Assembly: GCA_021162905.1 (NCBI GenBank)
Contig: JAGGXT010000322.1
Location: 1-10,141, forward strand
Reading direction: 5' to 3'
DNA from: Candidatus Odinarchaeota archaeon
Lineage (GTDB): Archaea > Asgardarchaeota > JAGGXT01
DNA length: 10,141 nucleotides
In this document: positions 1 to 6,364 of the stretch, one piece after another
Numbering within the stretch: the first letter of the stretch is position 1
Layout: every line of letters starts with the position of its first letter
The notes under the pieces: model-generated
Databases searched by the model: none
What the model saw: the letters and a program-made list of their open reading frames with translations, nothing else
Told to the model about the DNA's origin: nothing
Translations under genes and position numbers: made by a program

Positions 1-1302
1 AATATATAAGATTGCTTTTATTTTTTTATCTTCAATTATTCTTATGCTTTGAATACCCACAACATTGCATCCAAGGCTTAATGTTATTGGAAAGAAAGAC
101 TTTCCAGAGAATCCAAAATATCTTAAAATTTTATCCATTGAAAAAGCTAATCTTGCCATTAATCCAGAATTCTCCAAAATTGTAAATGCAAAGTAAAACA
201 GTAGTATATAAGGAATAAATGAGACTAACGTTGCCGTTGCTCCTATTAATCCACTATCGGATACTATGAATGATATTATAATTGGGTTGATATTTAATCC
301 AACTAAATAACTTTCAGCTGATTCTGTTAATAAACTAAATAATAAATCAATATATTCAACAAAGAAGTTGCCAATAAAGAAAACAACCCAGAACAGTACT
401 ATAAAAGTAATAGCTGTAGTCACAAATTGAAAAATAGGATGCAAAACAATAGTGTCTATTTTTTCAGTTAATGCGTTGGTTAGCGTCTTTTTACTTACAT
501 ATTTCTCTATTAGTTCATCAACAATCTTATATCGCTCGTTTATTATCAGCAAGGGGGGATCTTTTTTAAAAAATTCATGTATTCTGTCATGAATTTCCCT
601 AGCCTTAACGATCGCTTCAGGGATCTTAAGCGTAAGAAGGTCTACTATATATCGATCTCTTTCCAAAAGCCTGATTGCAACCCATCTAGGTGGATATTCC
701 TTAATTTTCCCATCTATTATTAATTCAAGTTCACTTAGAAGCCTTTCCAGCTCTAGATCATACTTTATTTGATATGCTTTAAATTTCCCTTGTGCCACAC
801 TCAGTATCGCATTAAGAAGATCATCGATTCCTTCCTTATATAAAGCACTTATAGGGACAAATGGTATATTAAGAGCTTTAGATAGGCCTCTGAAGTCTAT
901 TTTTAATCCAGCATTTCGAGCTTCATCGATCATATTTACTGCAACTACAACATTATTAGTTAACTCTAAGACTTGAATTACGAGATACATATTGCGGGAT
1001 AATGTCGTTGCCGATGTTACAACAACTACTACATCGGGTTTTTCCTTAACTATAAAATCGCGAGCAACTATTTCCTCATCTGTAAATCCAGAAAGACTGT
1101 AGGTTCCTGGCAAGTCAACAAGCTCAAATTCAATATTTTTATAAGTAATCTTTCCAAAAGCTAACTCGACGGTTTTCCCTGGCCAATTCCCGATATGTTG
1201 ATGTGCACCAGTTAATGCATTAAATAGTGTGGACTTGCCTACATTAGGATTTCCAGCAAAAGCCACTCTAATTTTTTCTTTCTTATTATACTTTTTTTCC
1301 AT
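1..1302 (-). CDS. feoB: Ferrous iron transport protein B (FeoB), 3' end cut by window edge
   Basis: FeoB is an inner-membrane Fe(II) uptake protein with a cytosolic GTPase domain. The 434 visible residues run from the ATG at 1302 to the left edge, with no stop reached. The G domain shows G1 GNPNVGKS (17-24), the switch region after HIGNWPGKTVE (36-46), G3 DLPG (63-66), G4 NMID (123-126) and a G5-like SAL (152-154). A helical spacer follows to about residue 285. Hydrophobic membrane segments then include the LENSG (376-380) and GKSFFP...GCNV (400-414) blocks typical of the first Gate repeat. The usual GCNVPA reads GCNVVG here, so a conserved proline is missing. A GGTG ribosome site lies 7 bases before the ATG. 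feoA ends 21 bases upstream, so the two are very probably one transcript. The family call is secure; the remaining membrane domain lies outside the window. Confidence 0.95.
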   Translation of the reverse strand, partial: MEKKYNKKEKIRVAFAGNPNVGKSTLFNALTGAHQHIGNWPGKTVELAFGKITYKNIEFELVDLPGTYSLSGFTDEEIVARDFIVKEKPDVVVVVTSATTLSRNMYLVIQVLELTNNVVVAVNMIDEARNAGLKIDFRGLSKALNIPFVPISALYKEGIDDLLNAILSVAQGKFKAYQIKYDLELERLLSELELIIDGKIKEYPPRWVAIRLLERDRYIVDLLTLKIPEAIVKAREIHDRIHEFFKKDPPLLIINERYKIVDELIEKYVSKKTLTNALTEKIDTIVLHPIFQFVTTAITFIVLFWVVFFIGNFFVEYIDLLFSLLTESAESYLVGLNINPIIISFIVSDSGLIGATATLVSFIPYILLFYFAFTILENSGLMARLAFSMDKILRYFGFSGKSFFPITLSLGCNVVGIQSIRIIEDKKIKAILYI

Positions 1303-1323
1303 ATTTTGACACCTTATTATCTC

Positions 1324-1608
1324 TCACTTTATAATTCTCTTCACGAATATATTAGAGGAAACTCTAGGATTGAGACCGAATCGTGTTCCCATGACTTCAA
1401 CAACCACATATCCAAACTGATTAAGAATTACTTTTACTCTATTACCAGGCATTATTCCAAGTTCTGACATCCTCATAAAAAGACCAGGAGGAAGATTCAC
1501 ATACTTTATTTCTACTAAAGAATTCGGTGGAATTAATGATAATGGAATTACATCGGGCATCGGAGGCGGCGGTAGTGGTGTTCTATGTCCGTGTCTTCGC
1601 CGTGGCAT
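1324..1608 (-). CDS. feoA: Ferrous iron transport protein A (FeoA)
   Basis: FeoA is a small cytosolic SH3-like protein that acts with FeoB in Fe(II) uptake. Of 94 residues, about 20-94 form the FeoA domain. It shows the family pattern LPPGLFMRMSELGIMPGNRV (39-58), then a VVVEV strand, GTRFGLNPRV and a terminal strand NIFVKRI. Residues 1-19 are an unusual extension rich in Arg, His and Pro, including two His in RRRHGHR and a run of four prolines; most FeoA proteins of 75-85 residues lack it. The ATG at 1608 follows GGTGA at a good distance. A later start at the Met in PMPD (residue 17) is possible but has no evident ribosome site. It is the first gene of the feoAB operon and stops (TGA) 21 bases before feoB. 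Confidence 0.92.
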   Translation of the reverse strand: MPRRRHGHRTPLPPPPMPDVIPLSLIPPNSLVEIKYVNLPPGLFMRMSELGIMPGNRVKVILNQFGYVVVEVMGTRFGLNPRVSSNIFVKRIIK

Positions 1609-1654
1609 CTCTTTTTCACCTAAATTTAAGTTTGCCTAAAAATTTTTTAGATAT

Positions 1655-1662
1655 AATTTAAA
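1655..1662 (-). promoter_or_regulatory. Candidate TATA box for feoAB
   Basis: Read on the minus strand, the sequence is CTTTAAATTATAT preceded by ATAAA, a plausible BRE/TATA. Transcription would start about 25 bases downstream near 1633, leaving a leader of about 25 bases before the feoA ATG. A weak AT-rich palindrome (CTAAAAA-A-TTTTTAG, minus strand) lies between this box and the start site. The region is very AT-rich, and a second TATA-like stretch lies inside the inverted repeat at 1717-1762, so the choice is uncertain. Confidence 0.4.
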
Positions 1663-1716
1663 GTTTATGTATGTTTGTGAATAAAGCTATTTATTTGTAC
1701 TGCTTGTAAGAAAGAG

Positions 1717-1762
1717 TGTTAGGGGGCAAAAAAATATAAAAAATAAATTATGCCCCCTAACA
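1717..1762. repeat. Perfect 12-bp inverted repeat upstream of feoAB, with metal-operator-like half-sites
   Basis: Arm TGTTAGGGGGCA (1717-1728) is the exact reverse complement of TGCCCCCTAACA (1751-1762). The arms flank a 22-bp A/T-only spacer that contains TATA-like sequence on both strands. The run of five G:C pairs stands out in this AT-rich gap. The outer seven bases, TGTTAGG/CCTAACA, match the half-site of the palindrome before the metal ABC operon (6327-6345). It could be a regulatory site for feoAB (two half-sites around a promoter), for the divergent PIN gene, or a hairpin in RNA. The repeat is certain; its role is inference. Confidence 0.75.
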
Positions 1763-1884
1763 TCATTACGCTGAGATATGAAGCACATATGGTAAAAAAA
1801 TTCTAAGCAGAAACATTACTATAGGATATGACCATAATTATATGTAGGACTAATACTAATCTTTTCGGTGATAGGGTGTAAGGT

Positions 1885-2871
1885 ATGAAAGTACTAGAAA
1901 TTCAATATAAGGAGATTACTAATTATTTTAGCAAATTTTTAAAAAGACAGGAAGAAGTTATTTTGGAAGATGGCATTTTTTATTACCAATTTGGCATCCT
2001 GGACTTAAAAAATCAAGAACTGGTTCCAAACTATGTCTCTCTTAGAGATAATAGTTTACTCCATGCTATTGGCAGAAGAGAAAGCCCATCACCCAATGAT
2101 ATTAGAGATTCTTTATTAGCATCAAAATGTCTTCCTTTTAAAGGATTGGAGAAATTATTTAAGTTCATTGATCTTTATATGGAGGTTACTGAAAGAGCTC
2201 CACTTGCACTTGGGGTAGATACTAATGTTATTCTTAATGGCTTAATCAATCTAATAAGAGAAAAAGTCAGAGATTCTGAATGGAAAGGGAGCCTTGAAAT
2301 TGCAATTCCAACCGTTGTTCTTCAAGAAGTAAATCGTTTACTTTTGGAAAAATATCCAGATAAGATAAATGCGCCCCTAAAAAGAAAAGACATCATTAAA
2401 AGATTGCCATCAAAAATGAGCAGATTAGCTATTATTGGGATTGGAAATATTCAGAAGCTACGTTCTCAAGTTCAAGTTGAAATGATAGGAAGACCCCTAT
2501 CACCAAATGTATTTTTATCAAGCTCTGCTGGTAGATATTTTAATGACTTTGTTGTAAGAGAGCAGATTCGTGATTTCGCTAGGAAAACGGGAAAACCAAC
2601 TATACATATTTCTGCTGATAGAGATAGCGTAAACATGGCCAGGGCAGAAGGATTACCAAGTATTTTAATAGAATTACCACCGTATCCTAAAAGAAAAATT
2701 GCAATTGGTTCAATTTCAGATTTTCTATATTCCCTTGCACTTTTGAGAGGGATCATAGAGATAAGAGATAAGAATCAAAATTTACTTGCAGAAATTAGAA
2801 CTATTTGGCATGGAAAGCATGATCATCAATTTTTTGAGCATATAGTCCAATTACATGTGATAAAAGAGTGA
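1885..2871 (+). CDS. PIN-domain protein, predicted ribonuclease, with unrecognised N- and C-terminal regions
   Basis: This 328-residue protein carries a PIN-like fold in its middle. LGVDTNVILNGL (109-120) holds the first conserved Asp (D112). VVLQEVNRLL (144-153) holds the conserved Glu (E148). FNDFVVREQIRDF (219-231) supplies D221, and ISADRDSVNMARAEGL (242-257) supplies D245 and D247 in the usual late acidic motif. PIN domains bind Mg or Mn through these acids and cut single-stranded RNA. A long insert (about 160-215) separates the two halves. The first 105 residues and the C-terminal 60 (ending in an aromatic/His stretch, WHGKHDHQFFEH, 308-319) match nothing I recognise. The ATG at 1885 follows GGGTG six bases upstream. 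It is far longer than VapC toxins (about 130-140 residues) and has no antitoxin-like partner, so a toxin role is unlikely. Its stop abuts the convergent beta-CASP gene. Target and pathway are unknown. Confidence 0.72.
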   Translation: MKVLEIQYKEITNYFSKFLKRQEEVILEDGIFYYQFGILDLKNQELVPNYVSLRDNSLLHAIGRRESPSPNDIRDSLLASKCLPFKGLEKLFKFIDLYMEVTERAPLALGVDTNVILNGLINLIREKVRDSEWKGSLEIAIPTVVLQEVNRLLLEKYPDKINAPLKRKDIIKRLPSKMSRLAIIGIGNIQKLRSQVQVEMIGRPLSPNVFLSSSAGRYFNDFVVREQIRDFARKTGKPTIHISADRDSVNMARAEGLPSILIELPPYPKRKIAIGSISDFLYSLALLRGIIEIRDKNQNLLAEIRTIWHGKHDHQFFEHIVQLHVIKE

Positions 2872-4293
2872 TTACATTATCATTCTAAATCCATCAAATA
2901 TTCTATATGGACGGGCATAGCTTGGAATCTGATATGGGATTTTTGACGATCTCAGTTTCTGAGCTAATGCACTTATGGCGGGCATATCACCATGCACTAA
3001 GAATACCATCTTTGGTTTATTTTTCATTTTAAGAACAAAGTTCAACAAGTCACGAGAATCAGCATGCGCACTAAGTCCATCTAGTTTTTCAATTTTTGCT
3101 TTAACTTCAAGCTCTTTTCCAAATAAGATTATTTTGTCAGCTCCATTAAGGATTTTTCTACCAAGAGTCCCATTAGCTTGATAACCAGTAAATAATATTG
3201 CATTATAGGGATTATCAATGGTATGATAGATATGTCTTAATATTCTTCCACCAGTTAGCATGCCAGATGCTGCAATAATAATTGCTGGTTCTGGCTTGCT
3301 AATTATATTTAAAGACTCACTTTCACTGTCAATATAATTTATCATTTTAAAGCTCAGTGGATTGTTGGGCGAATTAAGGAGATCCCACGTTTCTTTATAG
3401 AAACACTCTTTATGCCTCTTAAAGACTTCAGTTGCATAGATTGCCATTGGGCTATCGACATAAATTGGTACCTCGGGTATTCGTCCGTGCGTATAAAGCT
3501 GATGTAATATATAAATTATGGTCTGTGTTCTACCAACAGCAAATGCGGGTATGATAAGTTTTCCTCCACGTTCACCGTGTCTGTAAACCCAAATTACAAG
3601 TTTTTCTAGTTTTTTAATACTTTCCTCTAGCGGTTCATGTATTTTATCACCATAAGTGCTTTCCATAATGAGAAAATCTGTCTGGGTTATTGTATCTGGA
3701 TCTCTAATTAATGGCATTCTTGGACGACCTAAATCACCAGTATATGTTAGATGATACTCTCCTCTACGAGAATCTATTCTTAAGTGAATTATTGCAGAAC
3801 CAAGAATATGTCCAGCATCAAAGAAAGTTACATACACATCATCAACAACTTTTGTTTCTTTATAGTAATCAACACTAACCATTCTACTTAGGACTTCACG
3901 TACATCACTACTTGTAAATAGTGGTTGCCTAGGATTTTGTCTTTTTCTCTCAAGAAGTCCATTTTCTCGCCTTGTAGAGTCTTCCTCTATTTCAGCAGCA
4001 TCTTCTAATATTAGCGATGCTAAATCTATTGTTGCATTCGTAGCGAATATTTTTCCCTTATAGCCTCTTGAAAGTAAAATTGGTAATCTACCAATATGAT
4101 CAATGTGAGCATGTGATATTATAATAGCATCTATGGTATCTGGCCTAAACCTGAAATCTAAATTCCAACGTCTTTCAAAATCACGACTCCCTTCGAACCT
4201 ACCAGCATCCAATAGTAACTTTACATCATCTACTTCAATATAATGCATAGATCCAGTAACAGTACGAGCCGCACCCAAAAATTTTAATAACAA
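2872..4293 (-). CDS. Beta-CASP metallo-beta-lactamase-fold ribonuclease (TTHA0252/CPSF73-like, no KH domain)
   Basis: This is a predicted zinc-dependent RNA endo- or exonuclease of the cytosol. All catalytic motifs are present: HAHIDH (61-66, motif 2), H162 in AGHILGS (motif 3), D187 in TGDLG (motif 4), E211 in ESTYGD (motif A), H410 in LSAHAD (motif B) and H434 in VHGD (motif C). The inserted CASP domain (about 212-395) contains AFAVGRTQ and SGMLTGGR. At 473 residues, starting directly at the lactamase fold, it resembles the short bacterial/archaeal TTHA0252 group, not the longer archaeal aCPSF1 with N-terminal KH domains. The start is a TTG at 4293. An in-frame TAA lies two codons upstream, GGTG sits eight bases upstream, and the protein then begins with the family's FLGAARTVTGS. 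The stop touches the stop of the convergent PIN gene. Family confidence is high; the substrate is not known. Confidence 0.93.
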   Translation of the reverse strand: MLLKFLGAARTVTGSMHYIEVDDVKLLLDAGRFEGSRDFERRWNLDFRFRPDTIDAIIISHAHIDHIGRLPILLSRGYKGKIFATNATIDLASLILEDAAEIEEDSTRRENGLLERKRQNPRQPLFTSSDVREVLSRMVSVDYYKETKVVDDVYVTFFDAGHILGSAIIHLRIDSRRGEYHLTYTGDLGRPRMPLIRDPDTITQTDFLIMESTYGDKIHEPLEESIKKLEKLVIWVYRHGERGGKLIIPAFAVGRTQTIIYILHQLYTHGRIPEVPIYVDSPMAIYATEVFKRHKECFYKETWDLLNSPNNPLSFKMINYIDSESESLNIISKPEPAIIIAASGMLTGGRILRHIYHTIDNPYNAILFTGYQANGTLGRKILNGADKIILFGKELEVKAKIEKLDGLSAHADSRDLLNFVLKMKNKPKMVFLVHGDMPAISALAQKLRSSKIPYQIPSYARPYRIFDGFRMIM

Positions 4294-4361
4294 GGATTAC
4301 ACCGCCACAGTGAAGAGTTATGAAGTTTGTTAGCGCTGTTCTACGTATTATTTTTATAGAG

Positions 4362-4379
4362 ATATTTATTATAAAAAAT
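4362..4379 (-). promoter_or_regulatory. Candidate promoter for the beta-CASP gene, possibly bidirectional
   Basis: On the minus strand this reads TTTTTTATAATAAATATC, a TATA-like stretch. It would start transcription near 4340, about 45 bases before the TTG start. On the plus strand the same block (TTTATTATAAAAAATT) could start transcription near 4395-4400, just before the foldable element at 4431-4529. The assignment rests only on composition and spacing. Confidence 0.35.
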
Positions 4380-4430
4380 TAACGAATTATTAGAATAATA
4401 CTATTTTGGTTAAGTTATGTAATAATTGGA

Positions 4431-4529
4431 GGTAACATCCGAAAATGGGTGATTTATAAATGATTTACCATGAGCCTTTAACTCCTAAGTGCTAAAACGG
4501 TGTTATATCACCTATTCTCAAATGTTACC
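4431..4529 (+). other. Unexplained foldable element, possible small RNA
   Basis: Two nested complementary pairs lie in the long gap before the isomerase gene. The outer pair is GGTAACAT (4431-4438) with ATGTTACC (4522-4529). The inner pair is AATGGGTGAT (4444-4453) with ATCACCTATT (4507-4516), ten pairs with one G-U. They are separated by a symmetric 5x5 internal loop. A further ATAA/TTAT pair (4456-4459 with 4503-4506) can extend the helix. TATA-like sequence lies upstream (4365-4380), and T-rich tracts follow (4545-4557 and a seven-T run at 4566-4572), as at archaeal transcript ends. I could not match it to a tRNA, a C/D or H/ACA guide, or a known riboswitch. It may be a free-standing RNA, given that the isomerase has its own promoter-like sequence downstream. 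The strand is assumed from the T-tracts. Confidence 0.35.
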
Positions 4530-4593
4530 ATTGGAAAACAAAAATTTTTTATTATTGTTCTGGGCTTTTTTTGAATTTAAGAGAAGAGAAAAA

Positions 4594-4602
4594 CATATTT
4601 TA
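4594..4602 (+). promoter_or_regulatory. Candidate TATA box for the isomerase gene
   Basis: CATATTTTA is preceded by an A/G-rich BRE-like stretch (GAGAAGAGAAAAA). Spacing predicts a start near 4624, about 19 bases before the ATG at 4643, leaving room for the GGTGAG ribosome site at 4632-4637. If right, the foldable element at 4431-4529 is not part of this mRNA. Confidence 0.45.
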
Positions 4603-4642
4603 ATTAACCATGGGGATTATAATTTTTAAGAGGTGAGTAAGG

Positions 4643-5605
4643 ATGAAAATTCCAGAGGAGATTTATCAAATAGCAAATGACATAAAAACTATGAAAATTC
4701 GCGGAGCTGGAAAAATTGCAAGAACTGCAGCACATGGATTGGCGATAGCTGCAGAAAAATGCGATATTGATAAACCTGAAGAATTTAAAGAGTATATAAA
4801 AAGCGTTGCCAGAATTCTTATTAACACGCGTCCAACGGCAGTATCTTTACCAAACGCAATAAGGTATGTAATTAAAAGATTTGCAATAAAATATGACAAC
4901 TTTACAAATGTAGAAGAAATGAAAGAGTTCATCATTAGTGCGGCTAATGAGTTTATAAGAAGATCAGAAAATGCAATAAAAAGAATTGGAGAAATCGGTG
5001 CAAGACGTATAAATGATGGAGATATAATTATGACTCATTGCAATAGTACATCCGCGATTTCTGTAATAGTCACAGCATTTAAACAAGGCAAGAACATTCA
5101 AGTTTATGCAACTGAAACAAGACCTAGATACCAAGGGCATATTACTGCTAAAATGCTAAGTGATGCAGGGGTACCTGTTACATTAATAACGGATAATGCC
5201 GTTAGGTATTTCATGAATGACGTTGATAAAGTTGTAGTGGGTGCGGATGCTATTGCTTCCAATGGAGCTGTTGTTAATAAGATAGGAACATCCATATTAG
5301 CTCTCGCCGCCCATGAAGCTAGAACAAGAGTTTATGTTGCAGCAGAGTCATATAAATTTTCACCACAGACAGTTGCAGGAGAATTAATCCCAATAGAGGA
5401 GAGAGATCCTTCTGAAGTTATTTCGCCAGAAAAGTTAAAAGAAATGCCAAATGTAAAAGTAAGAAATCCAGCATTTGATGTAACACCTCCAGAGTATATA
5501 GATATTATAATTACTGAAAAAGGAGTAATACCACCACAAGCAGCAATTATAATCTTATATGAAGAATTCGGTTGGGCAGAAACGGAAGATATATTAAACT
5601 TTTAA
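4643..5605 (+). CDS. Ribose-1,5-bisphosphate isomerase (eIF2B-alpha/MtnA-like fold)
   Basis: This enzyme converts ribose 1,5-bisphosphate to ribulose 1,5-bisphosphate in the archaeal AMP/nucleoside degradation pathway. It normally acts after AMP phosphorylase and before type III RuBisCO. The 320 residues resemble the Thermococcus kodakarensis enzyme closely along the whole length, from memory. N-terminal [11 protein letters not shown] (20-30) and [16 protein letters not shown] (61-76) are family signatures. Cys133 in MTHCNS and Asp202 in GADAI fall at the same residue numbers as the catalytic Cys133/Asp202 of that enzyme. TETRPRYQG (158-166), [18 protein letters not shown] (275-287) and GVIPP (294-298) also match. 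MtnA and eIF2B alpha are the alternatives; the RGAGKIAR segment and the length favour the isomerase. The ATG follows GGTGAG by five bases. No AMP phosphorylase or RuBisCO gene lies in the window. The arginine decarboxylase gene follows after 45 bases. Confidence 0.9.
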   Translation: MKIPEEIYQIANDIKTMKIRGAGKIARTAAHGLAIAAEKCDIDKPEEFKEYIKSVARILINTRPTAVSLPNAIRYVIKRFAIKYDNFTNVEEMKEFIISAANEFIRRSENAIKRIGEIGARRINDGDIIMTHCNSTSAISVIVTAFKQGKNIQVYATETRPRYQGHITAKMLSDAGVPVTLITDNAVRYFMNDVDKVVVGADAIASNGAVVNKIGTSILALAAHEARTRVYVAAESYKFSPQTVAGELIPIEERDPSEVISPEKLKEMPNVKVRNPAFDVTPPEYIDIIITEKGVIPPQAAIIILYEEFGWAETEDILNF

Positions 5606-5650
5606 TATCATGTCAGATAGGTCTTTAGAAAAAACATTAGGTGTACATTG

Positions 5651-6181
5651 ATGGAGCTTATTCCAAAAAAGGTATTTCTAACGGCAGGAGTAGGGAGGCA
5701 TCCAACTAAGCTAGGATCATTTGAAAGAGCACTGAGAGAAGCACAAATTCACCCATATAATCTAGTTCCAGTCAGTTCAATAATACCACCCAATGCAGAA
5801 ATCATAAATAAGGAGGAAGGGCTTAAATCTCTTAAACCAGGACAAATAATATTTGTAGTTCTTTCGAGGATATCGAGTGATGAAGTGGGGCGCCAAATTG
5901 TTGCGTCGATAGGACTAGCTAAATTGAAAAACAATAACACTGCGCATGGGTATATTAGTGAATTCTCTGCTTTTGATATGCCAGTAGACATTGCTAAAAA
6001 AAATGCAGAATACCTGGCAGCAGAAATGCTAGCAACATCTATTGGAGATCCACCTTTAGATTTTAATGATGAAAAAGTTAACTTAGATAAATTCATTATA
6101 AAAAGCACAGCAGCCAGTGCTACGATAGAAAACGGTGATGGCTGGGTTACCGCTATTGCAGCGGCAGTGCTACTCATTTAA
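5651..6181 (+). CDS. pdaD: Pyruvoyl-dependent arginine decarboxylase proenzyme
   Basis: The enzyme decarboxylates arginine to agmatine. In archaea agmatine feeds polyamine synthesis and the agmatidine modification of tRNA-Ile2. The 176-residue proenzyme carries the self-cleavage site in NLVPVSSIIPP (37-47). Cleavage between Ser42 and Ser43 would give a 42-residue beta chain and a 134-residue alpha chain capped by a pyruvoyl group made from Ser43. Other family features are the N-terminal KKVFLTAGVGRH, the LKPGQIIFVVLSR strand, a Glu-containing HGYISEF segment near the expected catalytic acid, and C-terminal GDGWVTAIAAAV. Length fits the Methanocaldococcus jannaschii enzyme (165 residues). I chose the ATG at 5651 because GGTG (5640-5643) sits well before it; a TTG at 5648 is in frame but too close. 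It may be cotranscribed with the isomerase gene. A short hairpin-forming repeat follows the stop. Confidence 0.93.
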   Translation: MELIPKKVFLTAGVGRHPTKLGSFERALREAQIHPYNLVPVSSIIPPNAEIINKEEGLKSLKPGQIIFVVLSRISSDEVGRQIVASIGLAKLKNNNTAHGYISEFSAFDMPVDIAKKNAEYLAAEMLATSIGDPPLDFNDEKVNLDKFIIKSTAASATIENGDGWVTAIAAAVLLI

Positions 6182-6191
6182 TTTAATTCTC

Positions 6192-6226
6192 ATTCATTTT
6201 TGTTAAACTATTAGTAAAAAATGAAT
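6192..6226 (+). terminator. Inverted repeat after the decarboxylase gene, possible transcript end
   Basis: ATTCATTTTT (6192-6201) and AAAAATGAAT (6217-6226) are perfect 10-bp complements with a 15-base loop, starting 11 bases after the decarboxylase stop. The arms are A/T-rich and the surroundings T-rich. This could mark transcript termination or 3' end stability before the metal operon promoter. Archaeal termination depends mainly on T-tracts, so the hairpin itself may be incidental. Confidence 0.4.
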
Positions 6227-6301
6227 TATAAATGTTTAAGATCTTTAAGCATTAAAATTCCTTCTTCATACTTGTGATTTGAGAATTTAAATAATGTAAA
6301 A

Positions 6302-6309
6302 TTTTTAAA
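6302..6309 (+). promoter_or_regulatory. BRE/TATA of the metal ABC operon
   Basis: TTTTTAAA, preceded by GTAAAA, gives a good BRE/TATA match. The expected start is about 25 bases downstream near 6332, inside the palindrome at 6327-6345. A second TTTAAATA-like stretch near 6286-6293 would put the start near 6315, just before the palindrome. Either arrangement lets a bound protein block initiation or the first steps of transcription. Confidence 0.55.
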
Positions 6310-6326
6310 CCTATTTACTCTATTTC

Positions 6327-6345
6327 TGTTAGGTAGAACCTAACA
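6327..6345. promoter_or_regulatory. DtxR-type operator palindrome at the metal ABC operon start
   Basis: TGTTAGGTAGAACCTAACA is a perfect 8-bp inverted repeat around a 3-base centre (AGA). Its TTAGGT...ACCTAA core resembles the 19-bp iron-box palindromes bound by DtxR/IdeR proteins. It overlaps the predicted transcription start and lies 19 bases before the first ATG. The operon's second gene encodes a DtxR-family regulator, so autoregulated repression is the simplest reading (inference). Confidence 0.75.
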
Positions 6346-6364
6346 AATAAAATCAGGGACCTAT

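Noticed and set aside
1636..1652. AT-rich palindrome CTAAAAA/TTTTTAG near the feoA start as a metal operator
   Set aside because: It lacks the GG/CC positions of the TTAGG...CCTAA half-sites and could arise by base composition in this region.
1717..1762. Inverted repeat as ends of a miniature mobile element
   Set aside because: The total is only 46 bp, there are no flanking direct repeats (AAAGAG left, TCATTA right), and no second copy of the full element is seen in the window.
1885..2871. PIN protein as a VapC toxin of a toxin-antitoxin pair
   Set aside because: It is 328 residues long with large extra regions, and no small antitoxin-like ORF lies beside it; the upstream gap holds only the inverted repeat and promoter-like sequence.
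4444..4516. Possible tRNA, guided by the terminal helix GGGTGAT/ATCACCT and tRNA-like length
   Set aside because: There is no T-arm GTTC-type motif, no D-arm and no anticodon arm in the right place.
4431..4540. Possible H/ACA or C/D box guide RNA
   Set aside because: The nearest ACA (4538-4540) is too far from the internal loop and not adjacent to the basal helix. The C-box-like ATGATTT lacks a matching D box.
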